Positions 37,070 through 44,034 of a DNA stretch of 64,000 bases are shown here, piece after piece. Numbering within the stretch: the stretch's first letter is position 1; the number at the start of each line of letters is the position of its first letter. The DNA comes from Oceanicella actignis (GTDB taxonomy: Bacteria > Pseudomonadota > Alphaproteobacteria > Rhodobacterales > Rhodobacteraceae): positions 62,001-126,000 of the forward strand of contig NZ_VNHJ01000004.1 of the NCBI RefSeq assembly GCF_008124525.1, read 5' to 3'. Under the pieces are notes generated by a model that had not been told where the DNA came from, did no database searches, and saw only the letters and a list, made by a program, of their open reading frames with translations. A program made the translations under genes and the position numbers.

Positions 37070-38296
37070 TCAGGCGTCGATCACGTTCGCCTCGGGCCCG
37101 TAGGGAAAGCGGGTGATGTTCTCGGCCCCCGTCTCGGTCACGATCAGGATGTCATGCTCGCGATAGCCGCCGGCGCCGGGCCGGCCCTCGGGGATCGTCA
37201 GCATCGGCTCCATCGACACGACCATGCCGGGCGCAAGAACGGTGTCCACGTCCTCGCGCAGCTCCAGCCCCGCCTCGCGCCCGTAGTAGTGCGAGAGCAC
37301 GCCGAAGGAATGCCCGTAGCCGAACGAGCGCCATTGCAACAGCCCGCGCTCGGCGAAGAAGTCGTTGATCCGCGCGCAGATCTCGGAACAGACCGCGCCG
37401 GGGCGGATCAGGCTCAGCCCCAGCTCGTGCGCGCCCACATTGGCCTCCCAGATCTTCAGCGAGGCCGCGTCCGGCGCCCCCAGGAACAGCGTGCGCTCGA
37501 GCGCGGTGTAGTAGCCGTTGATCATCGGAAAGGCGTTGAGGCTGAGGATGTCGCCCCGCCGCAGCGCCCGCGTCGTGACCGGGTTGTGCGCGCCGTCGGT
37601 GTTGAGCCCGGACTGGAACCACACCCAGGTGTCGCGCAGCTCGGACTCGGGGAAGGCGCGGGCGATCTCCAGCTCCATCGCGTCGCGCCCGGCCATGGCC
37701 ACGTCGATCTCGCGCGCGCCCTCGCGGATCGCGCCGCGCATCGCCTCGCCGCCCAGATCGGCGATGCGCGCGCCCTCGCGGATCAGGGCGATCTCGGCCG
37801 GCGACTTGACCATGCGCTGGCGCATGGCGTCGGGGGCGATGTCGGCCGTCTCGGGCGCGCCCAGGAACTCGGCCAGCTTGGCCGACTGCTGCAGCGTCAG
37901 GTGATCGCCCTCGATCCCGATCCGCCCGCCCGCGGGGACCAGCGCGCGCACGGCGCGCCAGAAATTGTCGCGCTTCCAGTCGGTGTAGACGAGATTGTCG
38001 CAGGCCGAGCGCCGCCAGGGCTGGCCGCCGTCGATGTTGGCCGAAACGGTCGTCGCCGCCTCCTGCGTCACCACGCAGGCATAGGGCCGGCCGAACGCGC
38101 AGTAGAGAAAGCCCGAGTAATAGGCCACGCAATGCATCGAGGTCAGCACCGCCGCGTCGATCCCCCGCCGCGCCATGATCGCGCGCAGCCCCGCCAGCCG
38201 CGCCGCGTATTCCTCGGGCGCGAAGGGCAAGGGGGCCTTGGGGCCGTTGCGGAAGGTGAAGAATTCGGGCCGCTCGTCGGCTTTGGTTTCGGTCAT
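37070..38296 (-). CDS. Creatinase (creatine amidinohydrolase)
   Basis: Hydrolyses creatine to sarcosine and urea. 408 residues, 'pita-bread' M24 fold. It follows the Pseudomonas creatinase sequence closely along its length: FLYCAFGRPYACVVT, ANIDGGQPWRR, WVWFQSGLNTDGAHNPVTTR, FGYGHSFGVLSHYYGREAG and MVVSMEPMLTIPEG, with the active-site His in the GHSFG segment. Creatinases do not use metals, unlike aminopeptidases of the fold. GGAG precedes the ATG. No creatininase or sarcosine oxidase gene is beside it. Confidence 0.9.
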   Translation of the reverse strand: MTETKADERPEFFTFRNGPKAPLPFAPEEYAARLAGLRAIMARRGIDAAVLTSMHCVAYYSGFLYCAFGRPYACVVTQEAATTVSANIDGGQPWRRSACDNLVYTDWKRDNFWRAVRALVPAGGRIGIEGDHLTLQQSAKLAEFLGAPETADIAPDAMRQRMVKSPAEIALIREGARIADLGGEAMRGAIREGAREIDVAMAGRDAMELEIARAFPESELRDTWVWFQSGLNTDGAHNPVTTRALRRGDILSLNAFPMINGYYTALERTLFLGAPDAASLKIWEANVGAHELGLSLIRPGAVCSEICARINDFFAERGLLQWRSFGYGHSFGVLSHYYGREAGLELREDVDTVLAPGMVVSMEPMLTIPEGRPGAGGYREHDILIVTETGAENITRFPYGPEANVIDA

Positions 38297-38315
38297 GTTC
38301 CGATCTCCCGCATCT

Positions 38316-38336
38316 GCCGGGCGACCGGCGCCCGGC
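38316..38336 (-). terminator. 8-bp hairpin between the ATPase gene and the creatinase gene
   Basis: GCCGGGCG and CGCCCGGC pair around an ACCGG loop, 20 bases before the creatinase start and 150 bases after the ATPase gene stop, both on the minus strand. It could end the ATPase transcript or lie in the creatinase leader. Confidence 0.35.
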
Positions 38337-38485
38337 GAAAGGCATCCGGGCGTTCAGGACGAAGACGAGCAGGGGCCGCGCCCCCCGGCGACGCCATCGC
38401 CGTGCGCTCGGCCCGCATTTTGGCGCCGCGCCACCCGCCCCGGCCGCCCGCGCGCGACGCCGAGCGGCGCAAAGGCGACGCCGGG

Positions 38486-40206
38486 TCAGACGGCGCGCGC
38501 CGCCCGCTCGAGCGCTTCCTTCAGGCAAGGCGCAAGGGGCCGCGCGCGATCGCCGCGACAAAGGCGCTGCTTGCGGCCCAGACGATCGGCCAGCCCCTCT
38601 TGCCTGAGGATTTTCACAAGCGACTTCCAAAGCGCCGTCTTGAGCGTCTTTCCCTTGATGGTCGCGCGAGCGTGCCTGCCAAGTTCGTCGTATCGCGCGC
38701 CCGCAGCCACGCGGTCGCCCGAAGGGATCGACTTCACCGCCGCGCGATAGGCGTCCTCGAACTCATTCCGGCTTTCGTTCTCGTCGAGGGCGGCGATCGC
38801 ATCGCCCAGGGCGCGTTTGGCCAGCGCCAAGGGAATGTCCAGCGCGCGCGCGATGTGCTCGGGGTCGTGAAAGCAATCCTCGATGTCGGAGCCGGGGGTG
38901 ACCCAGAGGTCCTCCTCGCGCCATTCCTTCTTCTCCCGCAAACTCGCCACGTCGGCTTTGGACATGAAGTCCCGGTCCCTGTGCACCAGCGTCCCGATCT
39001 TGTGCCGTTCGCGGAACTTCGCCAGCTTGCGACCATCCGGCAGCCCGCCGGCGCCGAAGCAGGGCCAGATGGCCACGCGGCGCGACCATTCGGGCCATTG
39101 CTCGAGCAGCGCCTGCAGCATCGCCGCGTTCTCGTCCTCGGTGAAAAGGATCACGTCCTTGTCGAGCGCGCCCCAACCCATCCGCTCGGCCACTGACGCG
39201 CCCGTGTCGCGCACCTTGCCGTCCTCCATCCAGACGACCCTCGTGTCAGGGCCCGCCGCGCGCACCATGCGCGGCGCATGGGTTGTCAGGATGATCTGCG
39301 TTTGGGGAAACCCCTCGGCCGCTTCCTCGAGCGCGCGCATCAGGCGCTCTTGCGCCGAGGGGTGCAAATGCGCGTCGGGCTCGTCGATCAGCAGCAGCGT
39401 CGGCTTGAAGTGGAGCAAATAGCGAAGATCTGCGTGACCTGCAAAAGGCCCGTCCCGGCCATCTCCAGCGGCCGACGTTGGGACGTATTGTTGCCGCCCG
39501 AGACGATGAGCATGTCCGGCGTCAGGAACCACGCCTCGACGACCGCGTCGCGGCGGCGATCGAACTTCACCCAGAACGTCACCCCGGGAATGACCTTGCC
39601 AACCCATTCGGCAAGGTCGCCGGGCTCCTGTTCCTTGGCGCCCGTGTCGCCCTTGTCCCCGGCCGCCAGCTTGAGCAAGAGCTGGCGAAGGACCGAGCCG
39701 CCTTCGCCCGAGGCGGCCTTGCGCCGCAGGATCGGCTCCGCAAGAATCGTCTCTTGCTCGGCCAGCCCGGCAAGGCCCGGAATGTAGGCCGTGGCCGGTT
39801 GCTCGGCGGTGAGCGCGTCGGCCAAGGGCCCGTCCGCGGGCGCGCTGAAGCCCGCCTCGTTGCTGACGGCGCTCACCTCGATCGTCGTCCTTTGGCCGTT
39901 CGCATCCTCGAACGCCACGACGACCGGCTTCTTGGGGTTTCCACGGCGCGCTTTCGCCTGCAGGCGCTGGCGATGGGCAAGGGCGTGAAATTCGCGCGAC
40001 GGGACATAGTCCATTTGCTCCAGCGTCACCCGGCCCGGCTTGGCGCCGCTCGCCAACCAGGCGCACCGGGTCGCCCAATGCACCGCCTTGAGCACCGAAG
40101 ACTTGCCCGAACCGTTCGCGCCAACCAGCACCGTGACCCGGCCAAGCTCGATCCGGACCGGCCCCTCGAGGCGCTGGAAATTCGCGATCTCAATCGCCTT
40201 GATCAT
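38486..40206 (-). pseudogene. OLD-like AAA ATPase with TOPRIM-like nuclease domain, broken by a frameshift
   Basis: Two frames that together make one protein of about 575 residues. The N-terminal part (start ATG 40206; GTG 40215 also possible) has IANFQRLEGPVRIELG and Walker A GANGSGKSS. It runs to TGLLQVTQIFA, shifts frame at 39420-39426 and stops at 39388 if unshifted. The other frame resumes with YLLHFKPTLLLIDEPDAHLHPS (Walker B, D-loop), ILTTHAPRMV, then a TOPRIM-like segment with FTEDENAAML and LVHRDRDFM. One missing base in TTCGCTAT would restore FAYLL. ATPase-TOPRIM proteins of this type include phage-defence nucleases. Base composition is less GC-rich than neighbours. Sequencing error or recoding is possible. 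Confidence 0.75.
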
Positions 40207-40240
40207 TTCGGCCACCGCCCAAAAACGCTAAACGACCGTC

Positions 40241-41473
40241 ATGCTGCAGGAAAAAGACGTCGAGACAACCCAGGCCCTCGTCATCGGCGGCGGACCCGCC
40301 GGGCTCATGGCGGCCGAGGCGATCGCCGCCGCCGGGCTGCGCGTGATCGTGGCCGAGGCCAAGCCCTCATTCGGGCGCAAGCTGCTGATGGCCGGCAAGT
40401 CCGGGCTCAACCTGACCAAGGCCGAGCCGCCCGAGCGCTTTCGCGCCGCCTTCGGCCCGATGCCCGAGGCGCTGGCCCGGGCGCTCGACGCCTTCGGCCC
40501 GAACGAGGTGCGCGAATGGGCGCGCGGACTGGGGGTCGAGACCTTCGTCGGCTCGTCCGGGCGCGTGTTCCCGCGCGAGATGAAGGCCTCGCCGCTGCTG
40601 CGGGCTTGGCTGCGGCGCCTGGCGGGGGCGGGGGCGGATCTGCGCGCGCGCTGGCGCTGGACCGGCTTCGCGCCCGACGGGACGGCGCTGTTCGACGCCC
40701 CCGAGGGGCCGCGCGCCATCCGCGCGGCGCAAACGGTGATGGCGCTGGGCGGCGCCAGCTGGCCGCGCCTGGGATCGGACGGCGCGTGGACCGCGCCGCT
40801 TGGCGCGCTGGGGCTGGAGATCGCGCCGCTCAAGCCGGCCAACATGGGCTTCGACGCGCCCTGGTCCGAAACCATGCGCGCGCGTTTCGCCGGCGCGCCG
40901 GTCAAGGGCGCGGCGCTGCAACTGGACGCGCTGCGCGTGCGCGGCGAATTCGTCGTCACCCGCCACGGCATCGAGGGCGGCGCCGTCTACGCCCTGTCGG
41001 CGGCGCTGCGCGAGGCGCTGGCGCGCGGGCCGGCGGCGTTGACGCTGGATCTGGTCCCCGACCGGAACGAGGCCGATCTGGCGCGGGCGCTGGCGCGCGC
41101 GCCGCACGGCGAGTCGCTGGCCAACCGGCTGCGCAAGCGCGCGCGGCTCGACCCCGTGCGCGCCGCCCTGGCGCGCGAGCTGGCGCCGCGCCGGGCGCGG
41201 ACCGATCCGGCCGCGCTGGCCGCGGCGCTCAAGCGCCTGCCCCTGCCCGTCACCGCGCCGCGCCCGATCGAAGAGGCGATCTCGACCGCCGGCGGGCTGC
41301 GCTTCGACGCGCTGGACCGGGACCTTGCGGCGCGCGCCCTGCCCCGCCTTCGCTTCGCGGGCGAGATGCTGGACTGGGAGGCGCCGACGGGCGGCTATCT
41401 GCTGACCGCCTGCCTGGCCACGGGGCGCGCCGCGGGGCTGGCGGCGGCGCGCGCGATGCGCGCGGGCGGCTGA
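40241..41473 (+). CDS. BaiN/HI0933-like flavoprotein (TIGR03862 type)
   Basis: FAD-dependent oxidoreductase of 410 residues. The dinucleotide-binding motif is VIGGGPAGLMAAEA, followed by FGRKLLMAGKSGLNLT and VFPREMKASPLLRAWLRR; the C-terminal FAGEMLDWEAPTGGYLLT closes the FAD site. The family is described as aminoacetone-oxidase-like or BaiN-like and the reaction is uncertain. It starts 34 bases from the divergent ATPase gene and converges on yjbQ. Confidence 0.85.
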   Translation: MLQEKDVETTQALVIGGGPAGLMAAEAIAAAGLRVIVAEAKPSFGRKLLMAGKSGLNLTKAEPPERFRAAFGPMPEALARALDAFGPNEVREWARGLGVETFVGSSGRVFPREMKASPLLRAWLRRLAGAGADLRARWRWTGFAPDGTALFDAPEGPRAIRAAQTVMALGGASWPRLGSDGAWTAPLGALGLEIAPLKPANMGFDAPWSETMRARFAGAPVKGAALQLDALRVRGEFVVTRHGIEGGAVYALSAALREALARGPAALTLDLVPDRNEADLARALARAPHGESLANRLRKRARLDPVRAALARELAPRRARTDPAALAAALKRLPLPVTAPRPIEEAISTAGGLRFDALDRDLAARALPRLRFAGEMLDWEAPTGGYLLTACLATGRAAGLAAARAMRAGG

Positions 41474-41481
41474 GATCAGCC
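41468..41481. terminator. Compact palindrome holding both convergent stop codons
   Basis: GGCTG-AGAT-CAGCC spans the TGA of the flavoprotein gene and the TGA of the convergent yjbQ gene. Only five stem pairs, so weak as a terminator. Confidence 0.3.
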
Positions 41482-41895
41482 CCAGAGCAGATGCAGCGCG
41501 ACCTCGCGCCGGTGCGGCCGGTCGCGATGCTCCCACAGATAGATCGCCTGCCAGGTTCCCAGCGCCAGCCTGCCGCCGATCAGCGGCACGGCGACGTTCA
41601 CGCCCGACAGGACCGCGCGCAGATGGGCGGGCATGTCGTCGGGCCCCTCCATGGCATGACGATAGCCCGCGCCGCGCGGCGCCAGGCGCGCGAAGGCGTC
41701 CTCAAGATCGCGGCGCACGTCGGGATCGGCGTTCTCCTGCACCGTCAGCGAGGCCGAGCTGTGGCGGCAGAACAGCGTCAGCAGCCCGTCGGCGCCGCGC
41801 GCGCGCTCTTCGGCCCAGGTGCGCGCCTCGGGGGTGATGTCGAACAGACCGGGGCCCGGCGTGCGCCGGACGATCATTCCTGTCGCCTGCCTCAT
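41476..41895 (-). CDS. yjbQ: YjbQ family (secondary thiamine-phosphate synthase enzyme)
   Basis: UPF0047 protein of 139 residues, a small trimeric metal-binding fold. Signature residues are in LTLFCRHSSASLTVQENADPD, MPAHLRAVLSGVNVAVPLIGG and LGTWQAIYLWEHRD. Some members have weak thiamine-phosphate synthase activity; the real role is unclear. An alternative start at 41877 would trim six residues. Divergent from the thioesterase with a 43-base gap. Confidence 0.9.
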   Translation of the reverse strand: MRQATGMIVRRTPGPGLFDITPEARTWAEERARGADGLLTLFCRHSSASLTVQENADPDVRRDLEDAFARLAPRGAGYRHAMEGPDDMPAHLRAVLSGVNVAVPLIGGRLALGTWQAIYLWEHRDRPHRREVALHLLWG

Positions 41896-41938
41896 TGCGA
41901 AATGCTATTCCGTTTTTTCAACCAAACGCGAGGCCCGA

Positions 41939-42367
41939 ATGGAATCCGACATGGAATTCGACCCCAACCTTCCCTGGCGCACCATACACGGACACGGCTT
42001 CAACGCCCATGTCGGCCCCGTTTCCTTCGCCCGCGTCTCGGACTCGGAGTGGCGATTCTTTCTCGACATCGAGGCGCACCACATCAACATCGGCGGCGTC
42101 TGCCATGGCGGCGTGTCGCTGACGCTGGCCGACATCGGCATGGGCTCGGGCGCCTATGCGGCGGGCGGCAACCGCCCCTGCACCACCATCCAGATGGACG
42201 CGCATTTCATCGCCGCGGCCAAGAAGGGGCAGCGCCTTCTGGGCGCCGCGCGGCTGGTGCGCGCCACGCATGAGCTGGCGTTCATGGAGTGCGAGCTTTA
42301 CGCCGGCGGCCGTCAGACGCTGCGCGCCTCGGGCGTGTGGAAATACCTGTCGCCGCGCAAGGGCTGA
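41939..42367 (+). CDS. PaaI-type hotdog thioesterase
   Basis: Acyl-CoA thioesterase-like protein of 142 residues. GGVCHGGVSLTLADIGMGSGAY is the PaaI hotdog helix region (given here over two turns) and TTIQMDAHFIAAAKKG the following strand. ATG 41939 follows GAGG. It ends in a hairpin shared with mlaC. Substrate not deducible. Confidence 0.87.
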   Translation: MESDMEFDPNLPWRTIHGHGFNAHVGPVSFARVSDSEWRFFLDIEAHHINIGGVCHGGVSLTLADIGMGSGAYAAGGNRPCTTIQMDAHFIAAAKKGQRLLGAARLVRATHELAFMECELYAGGRQTLRASGVWKYLSPRKG

Positions 42368-42380
42368 GCGCCGCTCAGCC
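42362..42380. terminator. Shared hairpin embedding both stop codons of convergent genes
   Basis: GGCTGAGC-GCC-GCTCAGCC is a perfect 8-bp stem with a 3-base loop. The TGA of the thioesterase (42365-42367) lies in the left arm and the stop of mlaC (42375-42377) in the right arm, so one 19-base element ends both genes. Confidence 0.55.
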
Positions 42381-42965
42381 GCGCAGGTCGGCGATCAGCC
42401 GGTCCACGTCGCCGCCGCGCTTCTCGAGCATGGCGGCCAGCTCCTGCCGCTGGGTCTGGAGCATGGACACCCCTTCGACCACCATGTCCACCACCTTGAG
42501 CCCATCGCCGCCGCGATCCGAGACCAGGAACTCGACCTGCGAGCCGTCGCCCGCGGGGCGCAGGATGCGGCCGACGACCAGCACGCCCTTCTTGCCGAAA
42601 TCGCGCGCGTCGACGATCTCGATCCGCTCGCCCTTGTAGTCGGCCATGATGTTCGCATAGAGGCGCGACACGTAGTCGAGGAAGGCTTCGCGGAAGGCGG
42701 CGCGCTGGGCGTCGCTCATCTCGCGCCAGGGGCGGCCGGCGACGAAGCGGGCGATGGCCTCGACGTCGGCGACCTCGGTCAGGATGCGGCGGAACTCGGC
42801 GGCCTGCTCGGCCGGCGGGCGGCCCGAATCGACCAGCGCCTGGATGCGCCCGACGACATCGGCGACGAAGCCGCGCGCCGCGCCGACGTCGAGCGCCGCC
42901 GCCGGCCGCGCCAGCAGGAGCGCGCCCGACAGGGCCAGGAAACCGCGGCGGCCGATCTTGATCAT
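42375..42965 (-). CDS. mlaC: MlaC-like periplasmic phospholipid-binding protein
   Basis: Carries phospholipid between the outer-membrane MlaA complex and the inner-membrane MlaFEDB transporter. 196 residues. The signal peptide starts MIKIGRRGFLALSGALL, with a twin-arginine look (RRGFLAL). The mature part has WREMSDAQRAAFREAFLDYV and YANIMADYKGERIEI, typical of MlaC. ATG 42965 has GAGG eight bases ahead. It follows mlaA on the same strand by 38 bases; mlaBDEF are not in the window. Confidence 0.9.
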   Translation of the reverse strand: MIKIGRRGFLALSGALLLARPAAALDVGAARGFVADVVGRIQALVDSGRPPAEQAAEFRRILTEVADVEAIARFVAGRPWREMSDAQRAAFREAFLDYVSRLYANIMADYKGERIEIVDARDFGKKGVLVVGRILRPAGDGSQVEFLVSDRGGDGLKVVDMVVEGVSMLQTQRQELAAMLEKRGGDVDRLIADLRG

Positions 42966-43003
42966 CTCGAAAACCTCGTTCTTTCGTCGCGCATGCGCGC
43001 CGG

Positions 43004-43732
43004 TCACTGGCCGTAGATGTCGGGCAGCGACTCGGCCGAGGCGCCGCCTTCGATCTGGCGGCGGCGGCGCTGCAGATAGGCGCTGCGGACGGCGATGTAG
43101 CTGTCCTCGGATTCGTAGAGCGCCTGGTCGATGGCGGCCATGGCGCCGGCGCGCCCATGCACCGCCGCGACCGGCGCGCGCAGATAGCCGTAATCGCCCG
43201 CCAGCGTGCCCGAGGCGGCGTAGGTCAGCGGGTTGAGCAGCACGTCGCCCACCAGGCCGACGGCGTCGCGCGCGGTGCTCGGGCCCAGAAGCGGCAGCTC
43301 CAGATAGGGGCCTTCCTCGACGCCCATGCGCGCCAGGGTGACGCCGAAATCGGTCGGCTCGCTGGGCAGGCCCATCTCGGTCGCGGGGTCGAGCACGCCA
43401 AGGCCCATGATCAGGTTCACCGTCAGCCGCCCCGCCGCCGTCAGCGCCGCGTCGACGTCGCCCTGCAGCACGCGGTTGAAGAAGCGCCCCGGCAGCGCCA
43501 GCGTGTCCAGCGCGTTGCCCACCAGGTGCTTGACCAGCGCCGGCGCGGCGACGTCGTAGACCACGGCCGCGGGCCGCAGCGCCACCGTGTCCACGCCCTT
43601 GTTGAAGCCGTGGACCGCGCGGTTCGCGCCCTCATACGGGTCCGCGGCGAAGGCGTCGGGGGCGTTCGATGCGGCGCAGCCCGACAGCGCAAGGGCGGAG
43701 GCGACGAGAACGGATCTGAAAAGCGGCTTCAC
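43004..43732 (-). CDS. mlaA: MlaA/VacJ outer-membrane lipoprotein
   Basis: Removes mislocalised phospholipid from the outer leaflet. 242 residues. A lipoprotein signal ends in the lipobox LSGC at residue 19. The mature protein shows DPYEGANRAVHGFNKGVD, LGVLDPATEMGLP, LPLLGPSTARDAVG and ENDSYIAVRSAYLQRR-like end (here SEDSYIAVRSAYLQRR). The GTG at 43732 is taken as start because it gives a complete signal peptide; ATG alternatives do not. A GGGATG lies upstream. Confidence 0.92.
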   Translation of the reverse strand: MKPLFRSVLVASALALSGCAASNAPDAFAADPYEGANRAVHGFNKGVDTVALRPAAVVYDVAAPALVKHLVGNALDTLALPGRFFNRVLQGDVDAALTAAGRLTVNLIMGLGVLDPATEMGLPSEPTDFGVTLARMGVEEGPYLELPLLGPSTARDAVGLVGDVLLNPLTYAASGTLAGDYGYLRAPVAAVHGRAGAMAAIDQALYESEDSYIAVRSAYLQRRRRQIEGGASAESLPDIYGQ

Positions 43733-44034
43733 GGCAAAACATCCCTTCGCTTCTGCGGCCGGCGGTCCCGACCGATTAGAGCAAGCGCCTGCCCGGCGCA
43801 ATCGGCCCCGCCGCGCGCGCGGCCATCCCGCCCCCCGATGTTGCGCCGGCGCCGCGCAATCGCCTCGCAGCCGTGGCGCGGGGCTGGTATGACTGGACGC
43901 AGCGGCGCGATCCGCCGCGCCCCGACTCGCCCTGCCGACTCGCCCTGCCGACTCGCCCCGCCGGGCGCCCAGGGCCTCAGGATCGGCGCATGATCGAAAC
44001 GCGCGGTTAACGCCGCGCCGGCATACGAGGTTCC
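43733..44034. other. Divergent intergenic region mlaA / type I secretion genes
   Basis: A 302-base region that must hold both promoters. It contains three 13-base tandem repeats at 43924-43962 and a GTTAAC-centred sequence at about 44006. No -35/-10 pair is convincing. GAGG at 44029 is the ribosome binding site of the secretion ATPase. Confidence 0.5.
43924..43962. repeat. Three 13-base tandem repeats
   Basis: GACTCGCCCTGCC twice, then GACTCGCCCCGCC (one base different), head to tail. Located about 75 bases before the secretion ATPase start. Confidence 0.8.

Noticed and set aside
36179-39196. A plus-strand open frame of about 1000 codons across pip, creatinase and the ATPase gene
   Set aside because: It is out of frame with pip and antisense to creatinase; composition is Arg/Gly/His-rich and no motif is seen.
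39388-39430. Programmed ribosomal frameshift in the ATPase gene
   Set aside because: No slippery heptamer, stop-adjacent stimulator or pseudoknot is evident at TTCGCTATTTG, so mutation or sequencing error is the simpler reading, although recoding is not excluded.
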